From NCBI RefSeq assembly GCF_002305875.1, contig NZ_CP022098.1:496001-560000 (forward strand): a stretch of 64,000 nucleotides of DNA, written 5' to 3'. The notes below the pieces were generated by a model. That model saw nothing but the letters and a program-made list of their open reading frames with translations, ran no database searches and was not told where the DNA came from. Positions within the stretch are counted from its first letter, which is position 1. Each line of letters starts with the position of its first letter. Of the stretch, positions 43,421-51,283 are shown piece after piece. This stretch comes from Cystobacter fuscus (GTDB lineage Bacteria; Myxococcota; Myxococcia; Myxococcales; Myxococcaceae). A program made the position numbers and the translations under genes.

Positions 43421-43521
43421 GGGCGCACCCGCCGGGCCAGGACGTTCGAGGGCCCGTCCGGCACGCGCGTGCACGCGGACAACAGCAACAGCATGGCAGC
43501 CGCCAATCCAACGCTTTGCAT
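43417..43521 (-). CDS. Tiny lipoprotein (34 residues) coupled to a sensor kinase
   Basis: On the minus strand an ATG at 43521, preceded by 'gggggagatgac', encodes 34 residues with an ideal lipoprotein signal: hydrophobic 'VGLAAAMLLLLSAC' and lipobox LSAC (Cys 17), followed by only 17 mature residues ('TRVPDGPSNVLARRVRP'). Its TGA overlaps the ATG of the kinase at 43420. Position, RBS, lipobox and overlap together argue it is real. It may be a small outer-membrane-anchored partner of the kinase's sensor domain; the role is inference. Confidence 0.7.
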   Translation of the reverse strand: MQSVGLAAAMLLLLSACTRVPDGPSNVLARRVRP

Positions 43522-43703
43522 GTCATCTCCCCCGTACTCGCCTTCCTCCGGGGAAGGTCGGCGCTCAAGGGCTCATCATAGTTGCAGGATAAACACCGAA
43601 AAAGCAGGTCATCCAGCAGGTACTCCCTCGACGCCGTGAATCCAACAGAATCCCAGTGAAGGTGAATGCATTTCCCCGCCTGGATGAGCGGTGGGGTGGA
43701 AAT

Positions 43704-44453
43704 TTATTTCTTCTTGGACAGAAAGGCGTTGAAGGCCTCGCGGGCCTCGGCCGATGCGAGCCGTTGCATGAAGAGGGCGCCCTCGCGCGAGAGGGTTTCG
43801 TCCACGGCGGCGCGCAGGGGCTCGCGCAGCAGCTTCTTGGTGAGGCGCACGGACTCCACGGGCCGGGAGGCGAGCGCGGCGGCGCGTGCTTTCACCAGCG
43901 CCTCGAGCTCCGCGTCGGGCACCACCCGGTTGACGAGCCCCGCGCGCAGGGCGGTGGCGGCGTCGAAGGGCTCGCCGAACATGAGCAGCTCGGAGGCGAG
44001 CGCCATGCCGGCCAGGCGGGGCAACAGCAGACTGGAGGCGCCCTCGGGGCTCAGGCCCAGGTTGACGAAGGGCATGCTGAAGACGGCGCGCTCGCTGGCG
44101 GCCACGTAGTCACAGTGCAAGAGCAGCGTGGTGCCGATGCCCACCGCCACGCCCTCCACGCGCGCCACGATGGGCCGGGTGAAGTGGGCGAGCGTGTGCA
44201 GGAAACGGAACACGGGGGAGTCCTCGCCCGTGGGCGGATTCTCCAGGAAGTCCTTGAGATCGTTACCCGCGGTGAAGGTCCCGCCCGCGCCGACGAGCAC
44301 CACGACGCGCACGGCGTCATTCGTGTCCGCGTCGCGCAGCGCCTGGGCCGCGAGCGAGTACATCTCCGCGGTGAAGGCGTTCTTCTTCTGCGGCCGGTTG
44401 AAGGTGAGGGTGAGGACTCCGGCTTCCAGGTGGCTGAGCAGCGTGTCGGACAT
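43704..44453 (-). CDS. Enoyl-CoA hydratase/isomerase family protein
   Basis: ATG 44453 gives 249 residues of the crotonase fold: 'LTFNRPQKKNAFT' near the N-terminus, oxyanion-hole segments 'GTFTAGNDLKDF' and 'VAVGIGTTLLLHCDYV', and 'FVNLGLSPEGASSLLLPRL', where the glutamate position fits isomerases and hydratases. The C-terminal helices are complete. It acts on acyl-CoA thioesters in the cytoplasm, in fatty acid or amino acid breakdown. The exact substrate cannot be told. It is encoded beside, and co-directional with, the PRPP synthetase gene. Confidence 0.9.
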   Translation of the reverse strand: MSDTLLSHLEAGVLTLTFNRPQKKNAFTAEMYSLAAQALRDADTNDAVRVVVLVGAGGTFTAGNDLKDFLENPPTGEDSPVFRFLHTLAHFTRPIVARVEGVAVGIGTTLLLHCDYVAASERAVFSMPFVNLGLSPEGASSLLLPRLAGMALASELLMFGEPFDAATALRAGLVNRVVPDAELEALVKARAAALASRPVESVRLTKKLLREPLRAAVDETLSREGALFMQRLASAEAREAFNAFLSKKK

Positions 44454-44519
44454 GGCCGGGCACCTTAACCCGGCGGCCGTGAGGTGGGGCGCGACTCGCA
44501 CCCCGGGTGCGCATCGGGC

Positions 44520-45434
44520 TCAGCGCCGCTCGGACGTGACGCGGCAGATGGCGTCGGCGAGCAGCGGGGCGAGTCCCACCACCGAGTGCTCGAAGGGGAG
44601 CGTGCGCTGGAGGGGCACACTGTCCGTGGAGATGAGGCGGCGGATGGGCACCTGGCCCAGCCGCTCCACCGCGGGGCCCACCAGCAGCGCGTGGGTGGCC
44701 ACCACGGTGATGTCCTCGGCGCAGCCCTCCTTGAGCACCGTCTCCGCCGTGGCGGCGATGGTGCCCGCGGTGGAGATCATGTCGTCGACGATGATGGGCC
44801 GCAGGCCGCGCACCTCGCCCACGAGCCCCCGGACACTCACCTCGGAGCCGCTCATGCGGCGCTTGTGCACGATGGCCAGGGGCAGCCCGAGCTGGCGCGC
44901 GTAGCGCTCGGCGAGCTTCACCGCGCCCAGGTCCGGCGACACCACCACCGCGCCGTCTCCCGCGTGGGGCCGCGCGGCCTCGGCCAACAGGTGGCTGGCG
45001 TCCAGGTGCTCCAGCGGCATGCCGAAGCAGCCCTCCAGCGCCGGGGTGTGCAGGTGCACCGCCAGCAGGCGCTCGAAGCGGCCGCGCTCGAGCAGGTCCG
45101 CCACCAGCTTGCCGCCGAGCGCCTCCCCCGGCTTGCCGCGCCGGTCCTGCCGCGCGTAGCCGAAGTAGGGCACCACCGCCATGAGCCGCGCCGCGCCCGC
45201 GCGCCAGCACGCGTCCGCCATCAGGAGCAGCTCCATGAGGTGCTCGCCCACCGGCGGCGCCGTGGGTTGGATGAGGCACACGTTGCGGCCGCGCACGTCC
45301 TCCTGGACCTCCACGTACAGCTCGCCATCCGGGAAGCGCTCCAGGTGGCAGCGGCCCAGGGGCCGCCCGAGCGTGCGGGCGAGGTTCTCACCCAGTGCGC
45401 GGTTGGCGGTGCCACTGAAGACGGTCAGTTCCAT
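44520..45434 (-). CDS. prs: Ribose-phosphate pyrophosphokinase (PRPP synthetase)
   Basis: The 304-residue protein shows 'FSGTANRALGENLA', 'RFPDGELYVEVQEDVRG', the ATP-binding 'YFGYARQDRR', the flexible-loop 'AVVVSPDLGAVKLAERYA' and the PRPP loop 'PIIVDDMISTAGTI'. It makes PRPP from ribose-5-phosphate and ATP for nucleotide, His, Trp and NAD synthesis. It is somewhat shorter than typical Prs (about 315), so it may be a secondary paralogue. Starts at ATG 45434 and is divergent from orn by about 50 bases. Confidence 0.9.
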   Translation of the reverse strand: MELTVFSGTANRALGENLARTLGRPLGRCHLERFPDGELYVEVQEDVRGRNVCLIQPTAPPVGEHLMELLLMADACWRAGAARLMAVVPYFGYARQDRRGKPGEALGGKLVADLLERGRFERLLAVHLHTPALEGCFGMPLEHLDASHLLAEAARPHAGDGAVVVSPDLGAVKLAERYARQLGLPLAIVHKRRMSGSEVSVRGLVGEVRGLRPIIVDDMISTAGTIAATAETVLKEGCAEDITVVATHALLVGPAVERLGQVPIRRLISTDSVPLQRTLPFEHSVVGLAPLLADAICRVTSERR

Positions 45435-45485
45435 GGGGCGGCATCATCTCTCAATCGCCCGGGCTCGGGGTAGACTGCGCGGCCC

Positions 45486-46064
45486 ATGCCCGTATCCGCC
45501 CCGCCGCCCCCGTGTTTCGTCTGGCTCGATCTGGAGATGACCGGACTGGATCCCGACGACTCCGCCATCATCGAGATTGGTGTCATCATCACCGGCCCGG
45601 ATCTGGTGCCCCGGGCGGAGATGGAGCGCGTCATCTGGCAGCCCGAGGAGGTGCTCGCGCGCATGGAGCCCATCGTCCGGGAGATGCACACGCGCAATGG
45701 CCTGGCCAAGCGGGTGCGCGAGTCGCAGACGTCCCTGCGTGTGGCGGAGAAGGAGATCACCGCCCTGGTGTCGCAGCACTGCGACGTGGGCGAGGGCATC
45801 CTCTGCGGCAACTCCATCCACACCGACCGGCGCTTCCTGGTGAAGTACATGCCGATGCTCGACCGCTACCTGCACTACCGCCAGGTGGACGTGTCGAGCC
45901 TCAAGGTGCTGGCGAGCGCGTGGTACCCGGACAAGGTGGCCCAGCGCAAGGCGCCCTCGGGACACACGGCGCTGGCGGACCTGCGCTCGAGCATCGCCGA
46001 GCTCACGCACTACCGCACCCACCTGTTCGTGCCCCCCGCGACGCCACCGGGCGGCAACACCTGA
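45486..46064 (+). CDS. orn: Oligoribonuclease
   Basis: The 192-residue DEDDh exonuclease has D15 and E17 ('WLDLEMTGLDPDD'), a middle Asp in 'CGNSIHTDRRFL', and 'GHTALADLRSSI' giving the catalytic His and last Asp. 'DVSSLKVLASAWYP' is the typical Orn motif. It degrades 2-5-nucleotide RNAs, including pGpG from c-di-GMP turnover, in the cytoplasm. The N-terminus (MPVSAPPPP) is a short extension. Convergent with the receiver gene at 46103. Confidence 0.93.
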   Translation: MPVSAPPPPCFVWLDLEMTGLDPDDSAIIEIGVIITGPDLVPRAEMERVIWQPEEVLARMEPIVREMHTRNGLAKRVRESQTSLRVAEKEITALVSQHCDVGEGILCGNSIHTDRRFLVKYMPMLDRYLHYRQVDVSSLKVLASAWYPDKVAQRKAPSGHTALADLRSSIAELTHYRTHLFVPPATPPGGNT

Positions 46065-46102
46065 GACAGGGGGGGGGGCGCGCCCGGCGCCCCGCTCGCG
46101 CG

Positions 46103-46459
46103 TCACGCCTTCTTGTTCAGCTCCGCGGTGACGGTGTCCAGCAGATCGTCCAGCTCGAAGGGCTTGGCGAGGAAGCGGCTGCCCTGCAGCTCCGCCTTCG
46201 TCACCCGCCCGGCGCTCATCACCACCACGGGGATGGTGCGCAGGGAGGGGTCCTCCTTGAGCCGGCGCAGCATCTCCTGGCCGTCCATCACCGGCATCAT
46301 CAAGTCCAACAGGATGAGGTCCGGCCGGTCGCGGCCCACCTGCTGCAGCCCCTCGGCGCCATTGGCGGCGGTGGAGACCTCGTAGCCTTCCACGGACAGG
46401 ATGTCGGTGAGGGCCTCGAGGATGGCCACTTCGTCGTCCACGATGAGCAGCTTGCTCAT
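46103..46459 (-). CDS. Single-domain response regulator, coupled to KaiC-like gene
   Basis: The 118-residue receiver has 'IVDDE' (D8/D9), phospho-acceptor D52 ('LLDLMMPVMDG') and conserved K in 'FLAKPFEL'. Its ATG at 46459 overlaps the stop of the KaiC-like gene by four bases (ATGA), so the two proteins are made together. A receiver paired with a KaiC-like ATPase suggests that phosphorylation by an unlinked kinase feeds into the ATPase or the reverse. Confidence 0.9.
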   Translation of the reverse strand: MSKLLIVDDEVAILEALTDILSVEGYEVSTAANGAEGLQQVGRDRPDLILLDLMMPVMDGQEMLRRLKEDPSLRTIPVVVMSAGRVTKAELQGSRFLAKPFELDDLLDTVTAELNKKA

Positions 46460-47979
46460 GGGCGGCCTCCGCGCTTGAGGGGCCGCCGGGGCGCGGCCCT
46501 GCTCCGGGTGGAGGGGCGCTTGGCGGCCCGCGGCCGGTGCCGGCCCTGGAGGATGTTCTCGGCGCTCTCGGAGCTGTCCGCCACGTCGATACCCCGCGAG
46601 GAGAGGGAGAACTCACGCGACGTGGACTCGTAGGGGCTCTCGCTCATCTTGAAGATGGAGAGCATCCGGTACAGCCGCGAGCGCAGCTCCACATAGCGGA
46701 GGAAGACGATGTTGTCGATGAGTGCTTCCAATCCCTGAAAGGGCCCTTCCTCGCGCGGCCCGAAGAGCATGGGCGTGCGCTGGAGCATCAGCGGGGTGAC
46801 GCCGCGCGCGCGCAGCGCGTTGAGCAGCGAGGTGACGAAGCCGAGCGTGCGCCGCGGGTCCATCGTATGCAGGAGCAGCTCCAGGCCATCCAGCACGAGC
46901 CGGCGCGCCTGGTGGTGCTCCACGAGCGCGAGCAGCTCGTGCGCCCGGGCATCCGGCAGACACTCCACCGGGGTGCGCGTCTCCACCACCAGCCCGCCCG
47001 CCGCCAGCGCCGGGGCCAGCTTCAGGCCCACCCCCTGGGCCTTGGCGAGCAGCCGGTCGCGCGTCTCCCCGAAGCCGAAATACAGGCTCTTCTCTCCTCG
47101 CCGCACCCCCTCCGCCAGGAAGTGCAGCCCCAGGAGCGTCCTGCCACTGCCGGACGCCCCGGACAGCAGCGTGGTGGAGTACTCCGGCACGCCGCCCAGG
47201 AGCATCTTGTCCAGGCTCGGCACCCCGAAGCCCAGCCGCCGCGCGGGGGCCGCTGGCTCCTCGCGCGGGGGCGGCACGAACGCCTCCAGGCGCGGGTACA
47301 CCACGAGCCCCTCGTCGTTGATCTCGAAGACGTGCCGGCCGGTGATCTGGGGCTCGCCGCGCAGCTTCGTCACCTCCAGCGTGCGCACGGAGCGCAGGCC
47401 CTCCAGGTGCATCTCCAGCACGAGCACCCCATCCACCATGGCGAATTGCGGGTCCGCCGCGTTCTCCTGGCGGTTGGTGAGCACCAGCGTGGTGCAGCCG
47501 GCCATCGCGTTGTGCACCCCCAGGGCATGGAGGAACTCGCGGAAGACGAGCACCGAGCCGGCGCTCTCCTGTGCCGCCAGCAGTCCATCCACCACCAGCA
47601 CCGTCGCCTGGTGCTCGCGCACCGCGCGGTAGAGCAGCCGCGACAGCCCCTCGAGCCCCTCGGTCTTGAGCGTGGCGTAGGCGCTCACGTAGTGCAGCGA
47701 CTGGCCAATCACCTCGCGTCGGAAGAAGCGCATGCCGCGCAGGTGCGTCATCATCCGCTCGTGGGACTCGGAGAGCATGGTGATGAACACGGCGCGCCCG
47801 CCGCCGGCCACGTGCGAGAAACACAGCTGGTTGCCCAGCACGGTCTTCCCCGTCCCCGGGGCTCCCGAGACCATGTAGGTTCCCCCGTGGACCCAGCCGC
47901 CGTTGAGCAGCGCGTCCAGTCCGGACGAACCGGTCACTACCCGGCGCACGGGCTCCTCGGTTGGCTCGATGTCACTCAC
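46456..47979 (-). CDS. KaiC-like double-domain RecA-superfamily ATPase
   Basis: The start is taken at GTG 47979, after 'gagaggag'; the frame opens nine codons earlier at another GTG. Of 507 residues, domain 1 has P-loop 'SGAPGTGKTVL' (about 39-46) and Walker B 'VLVVDGLLA'. Domain 2 has a P-loop 'SGASGSGRTLL' where the Lys is Arg (about residue 280), and 'RLVLDGLELLL'. Such KaiC-family proteins in non-photosynthetic bacteria act in signalling rather than clocks. The C-terminal 50 residues are Arg/Pro/Ser-rich and probably disordered. Coupled to the receiver gene downstream; no kaiA or kaiB is near. Confidence 0.85.
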   Translation of the reverse strand: MSDIEPTEEPVRRVVTGSSGLDALLNGGWVHGGTYMVSGAPGTGKTVLGNQLCFSHVAGGGRAVFITMLSESHERMMTHLRGMRFFRREVIGQSLHYVSAYATLKTEGLEGLSRLLYRAVREHQATVLVVDGLLAAQESAGSVLVFREFLHALGVHNAMAGCTTLVLTNRQENAADPQFAMVDGVLVLEMHLEGLRSVRTLEVTKLRGEPQITGRHVFEINDEGLVVYPRLEAFVPPPREEPAAPARRLGFGVPSLDKMLLGGVPEYSTTLLSGASGSGRTLLGLHFLAEGVRRGEKSLYFGFGETRDRLLAKAQGVGLKLAPALAAGGLVVETRTPVECLPDARAHELLALVEHHQARRLVLDGLELLLHTMDPRRTLGFVTSLLNALRARGVTPLMLQRTPMLFGPREEGPFQGLEALIDNIVFLRYVELRSRLYRMLSIFKMSESPYESTSREFSLSSRGIDVADSSESAENILQGRHRPRAAKRPSTRSRAAPRRPLKRGGRP

Positions 47980-48063
47980 GCTGCGTGCTCCTCTCGCCCG
48001 CCCCACACTACTGGGTCAAGATGTACTCAGACGTGCTTTCCACCACGAATGTCCGAAGGTGCC

Positions 48064-48081
48064 CGAACCCCCCCGGGTTCG
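48064..48081. repeat. Hairpin-forming inverted repeat in a divergent promoter region
   Basis: CGAACCC (48064-48070) and GGGTTCG (48075-48081) flank a CCCC loop. The TTCGTGG overlapping its right arm (48078-48084) is also complementary to CCACGAA at 48042-48048, so two alternative stems are possible. It lies between the divergent KaiC-like and DUF3185-like genes. Confidence 0.4.
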
Positions 48082-48176
48082 TGGAGTTCTGGACACTCCT
48101 GGGGGGTTGCGGGCTAATGCCGCGCGGCGCCGGGGGCTCCCGGCCCGTCGCACCCAAAGCCGAGAGGACTCACGCC

Positions 48177-48395
48177 GTGGGGATTGTCCGCATCCTGGGA
48201 ATCATGCTCCTTGTCGCTGGCACCGTGTTCCTGGTGACCGCTTGGCGCGCCACCGACTCCCTGGTGGAGCGCGCCGCGCAGAAGCTCACCGGGCGCTACA
48301 CCGATGAAACCCAGCGCGACCTGGCCATCGGTGGCGCGGGGGTGGTGGGCGGCGTGTTGCTCCTCGCGCTGGGAGGAGGCAAGCGCCGCCGCTAG
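48177..48395 (+). CDS. DUF3185-like small membrane protein
   Basis: GTG 48177, with 'gagagg' upstream, gives 72 residues with two membrane helices ('ILGIMLLVAGTVFLVTAW' and 'AIGGAGVVGGVLLLALGGG') joined by a polar loop ('DSLVERAAQKLTGRYTDET'), the DUF3185 pattern. The C-terminus is basic (KRRR), likely cytoplasmic. Role of the family is not known. Longer N-termini in frame look non-coding. Confidence 0.7.
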   Translation: MGIVRILGIMLLVAGTVFLVTAWRATDSLVERAAQKLTGRYTDETQRDLAIGGAGVVGGVLLLALGGGKRRR

Positions 48396-48402
48396 CCCGT
48401 GC

Positions 48403-49959
48403 TCAGCGCGAGAGCACCTGCTGGATGGCCCGGCGCAGGTTGGGCTGGGGGCCGATGTTCTTGGAGGAGGGCGCCTGGGGCGTGCCGGTGGCGCGCAGCA
48501 GCGCGCGCATCTCGCGGGGAGGCACGGGGCCCTTGCCCGCGGCGAACGCGGCGCCCTGGATGGCGGCCACCGCTCCGGCCACGATGGGGGCCGCGCTCGA
48601 GGTGCCATTGAAGGAGTCCGTGTAGCCCCGGTTCTCGCCCAGGGCGCTCAGGTCGCCGAAGCCCAGGGTGACGACCTTCTCGCCCCAGCTGTGCACGTCC
48701 ACGCGCGAGCCGTGGTTGGTCCAGCACATGGGGACGCGGCTGGTGGCGGAGCTGGCGCCCACGAGGATGGCGCCCGAGTCGCGCACCGCCCGGTTGAAGG
48801 CGCCATGGTAGGCGGGATCATCCAGGTCCGCGCCGCCATTGCCGGCCGCCTCCACCACGTGGACGCCGTGGGCGGTGGCCTGCGCGATGGCGTCGAAGTT
48901 GGCCCGCCAGTACTCCAGGGGCACGTAGTTGCACTGGCTGAGGTTGCAGGCGCAGCCCTTCAGGGTCTTGGGGCCCGGGGCTTGCAGCTCCACCAGCACC
49001 ACGCCGCCCCGGCCCGCGGCGCGCGCCGCGTGCTGGATGGCGCCCGCCATGCTCTGGGTGGCGATGCCCTGGCGTCCCGCCCAGGCCCTGTTCGCGATGC
49101 CGGTGATGCCATAGCCGTTGTCCTGGCCCACCATCACTCCCATCACCGCGGTGCCGTGGTCTCGCCACTCCACGCTCTGGAACTGCTCGCCTCCCCGGTA
49201 GAAGAAGGCCGGCAGGTCCTCGTGCAGGTTGTTCCAGGCGCCCTCCACGTCGACGAGCCGCACGCCCTGGCCCCGGCCGCCGGGCACCGACCAGGCGTAG
49301 CGCGCGTCGATGCCGCCGGGCGCCGCGTCCAGGTAGCCCTGCTTCAGCTCATAGCTCGCGGTGACGTTGCCGCGGGCGTCCCACGCCGACACACTGGCCG
49401 TCCACGACACGGGCTCGGCGTAGGCGATCTCTACGCTGTCCAGCGCGTTGAGCTGCATGACCAGCTCGTTCACGTCGGCCGCCTGCATGCCGGGCTCCAG
49501 CGGCAGCTCGTAGTACAGGTCCAGGTCCGCCATCTCCTTGCCACTGAGCTCCTCGGCGAGGTGCTTGCGCGTGGCCAGGGTGGACTCGGGCTCGCGGAAC
49601 AGCCGCTCGGGCCGGCGCCCGCGGGCCACGTTCTGCACCATGCGCTGCAGCTCGGAGACGTCCGTGTTCAGCCGCACGTCGGTGATGTGGTAGCGCTGCA
49701 TGCGGCCGCGCTCGTCCGCGTCGCGCTCCTCGCTGAGGATCTGCATCACCCCGCCGCGCAGGCGCACCCGCGTCCCCTCGTGGAACTTCACGACCAGGCG
49801 CTGGACCGGCGTCTCCTCGTCCAACTCGGGCGTGGTGGGCTTCACCGTGGACAGCCGCGGCTCCAGAACCTTGGCGGCCTCCGCACAGGGCGCTACCAGC
49901 AGACTCAGGCCGAGCAGCACCGTGGGCGTTACGTGGAACTTGAGGAAAGAGGCCTTCAT
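48403..49959 (-). CDS. Secreted subtilisin-like serine protease (S8)
   Basis: ATG 49959 gives 518 residues with a signal peptide ('VLLGLSLLVAPCAEAA'), a propeptide-like region of about 210 residues, and the S8 catalytic domain: Asp in 'VRLVDVEGAWN', His in 'EWRDHGTAVMGVM', oxyanion region 'VVEAAGNGGADLD' and Ser in 'FNGTSSAAPIVAGA'. A Cys-rich insert ('CACNLSQC') may form disulphides. The protein should be exported and self-processed. Secreted subtilases are common in predatory myxobacteria. Confidence 0.92.
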   Translation of the reverse strand: MKASFLKFHVTPTVLLGLSLLVAPCAEAAKVLEPRLSTVKPTTPELDEETPVQRLVVKFHEGTRVRLRGGVMQILSEERDADERGRMQRYHITDVRLNTDVSELQRMVQNVARGRRPERLFREPESTLATRKHLAEELSGKEMADLDLYYELPLEPGMQAADVNELVMQLNALDSVEIAYAEPVSWTASVSAWDARGNVTASYELKQGYLDAAPGGIDARYAWSVPGGRGQGVRLVDVEGAWNNLHEDLPAFFYRGGEQFQSVEWRDHGTAVMGVMVGQDNGYGITGIANRAWAGRQGIATQSMAGAIQHAARAAGRGGVVLVELQAPGPKTLKGCACNLSQCNYVPLEYWRANFDAIAQATAHGVHVVEAAGNGGADLDDPAYHGAFNRAVRDSGAILVGASSATSRVPMCWTNHGSRVDVHSWGEKVVTLGFGDLSALGENRGYTDSFNGTSSAAPIVAGAVAAIQGAAFAAGKGPVPPREMRALLRATGTPQAPSSKNIGPQPNLRRAIQQVLSR

Positions 49960-50195
49960 CCGTCCTGACTCCGGTGTGAGGTGAGGAGACATGACCGTGA
50001 CCTCGGAGGCGGGGACGCGGGCCCGAGGGCCCGAACCTCCCCCCGGGGTCACGTGGGCGGCCCGCTTCAATGCTTGTCCTGAATGGGCCTCCCACAACAC
50101 ATGCATTCGCGGTGGAAGGTATTAGCAGATATTTTCACTCTGGGAAATATGTCGGCCAAGTCAAGATTTCCCAAATTCGCGATGTGTTCCTTTTC

Positions 50196-50548
50196 TCATT
50201 GCGTGAAGAGGAACTCATCCAACTCGGACTCCTCGGCCGGGTCGTGCGAGACCGGGTCGGAGCCGTGGATGGAGTGGCCGGGCGGGGGGCCGTCGTCCAG
50301 GCACTGCACGACGCGGGGCGGCGCGCCCACGCCATCCCGGTCCGGGTAGAGGACGCGCCAGACGAAGCGGGTGGGGTCGGCGTCGTCGCAATCGTTGCCG
50401 GAGGCCGCGGGAGTGTAGGGAGGGGGGAGGGGGAGGGCGGCCGCGCAGACCTGGCCGGTGGAGGGCTGGGTGTGGTCGTCACCATCCGCGTCGCGGAACC
50501 TGGGGGTGAAGGTGCGCCAGCGCGAGGCGTCATCGGGCGCGGACTCTA
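50196..50548 (-). pseudogene. C-terminal remnant of a MopE-like metal-binding repeat protein
   Basis: A coding-like frame with strong third-position GC bias starts directly after the stop of the membrane-protein gene (codon GTA, not a start) and encodes about 117 residues, including 'RFRDADGDDHTQ', 'GNDCDDADPTRFVW' and 'YPDRDGVGAP'. These are the repeats of MopE/thrombospondin-type calcium-binding proteins. No start codon with an RBS is visible, and no N-terminal part is nearby, so it reads as the 3' end of a truncated gene. It could alternatively be expressed by stop readthrough. Confidence 0.5.
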
Positions 50549-51181
50549 CAGTCCAAGGCCCAACGCTACGGCGAGCAATCCACCCAGGATCAGATACAGG
50601 GGGATGTTGCAGGCGAGCGTGATGCGGTTGATGCGCCGGAAGCGGGCCTGCTCCTCGTCGGCGAACCAGATGCCCTCCTCGCCCAGGGTGCGTCCCTCCA
50701 CGGCCTGGAAGAAGAGCGCGGCGTAGATCACCTCGATGACGAGACTCACCGCGACGAGCGCGACGAGGCACACCGCCCAGGTGTCCAGGGGCGAGGGCGG
50801 CCCGGGGGGAGACATCAAGTGGGCGCCGAGGCCGCCGAGCACGAGGACGAGGCTCAGCACGTCATGGGCGATGCCATAGGGGGGCCGCCAGTTGTGGCGG
50901 ACGTAGAGCATGTACAGCTCCACGAGGCCGCGCAGCCACATGAAGGCGCCGAAGCCACCGAGCACGAGCCGCAGCCGCGGGGGCACCCCCGGGTCGAGCG
51001 CCGCGAGCGGACAGATGAAGAACCAGAGGAAGATGGCGTAGAGCAGCCACGCCATCTTGGGCGGGGAGATGCGGCCGCCCTTGGCCGCGCGCACGTTCTG
51101 CCGGCGCCAGAAGAGGACACCGAGTCCCCCGCATAGGCTCAACAGCAGGAGGATGAGGACACGGGTGACGGGGGCGAGCAT
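50546..51181 (-). CDS. Multi-pass membrane protein, hypothetical
   Basis: ATG 51181 begins a 211-residue protein with about five membrane helices: 'VLILLLLSLCGGLGVLFW', 'WLLYAIFLWFFICPL', 'LVLGGFGAFMWLRGLVELY', 'VLSLVLVLGGLGAHL' and 'VCLVALVAVSLVIEVIYAAL', plus a final one at the C-terminus ('IPLYLILGGLLAVALGL'). A soluble Glu/Arg-rich loop ('EGIWFADEEQARFRRINR') lies before the last helix. No recognised family. It is divergent from the UnbU-UnbV-like operon and ends next to the MopE-like remnant. Confidence 0.7.
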   Translation of the reverse strand: MLAPVTRVLILLLLSLCGGLGVLFWRRQNVRAAKGGRISPPKMAWLLYAIFLWFFICPLAALDPGVPPRLRLVLGGFGAFMWLRGLVELYMLYVRHNWRPPYGIAHDVLSLVLVLGGLGAHLMSPPGPPSPLDTWAVCLVALVAVSLVIEVIYAALFFQAVEGRTLGEEGIWFADEEQARFRRINRITLACNIPLYLILGGLLAVALGLGL

Positions 51182-51283
51182 GTCGTTCTCGCACGGTAGC
51201 CCGAAAGGCAGGCCCGGGCGCGTGTCCTGGACAGGCGCGCGGGGGCGCGGCAGGCTCCGCGCGCGCTCGGAGGCGCTCTTCCC

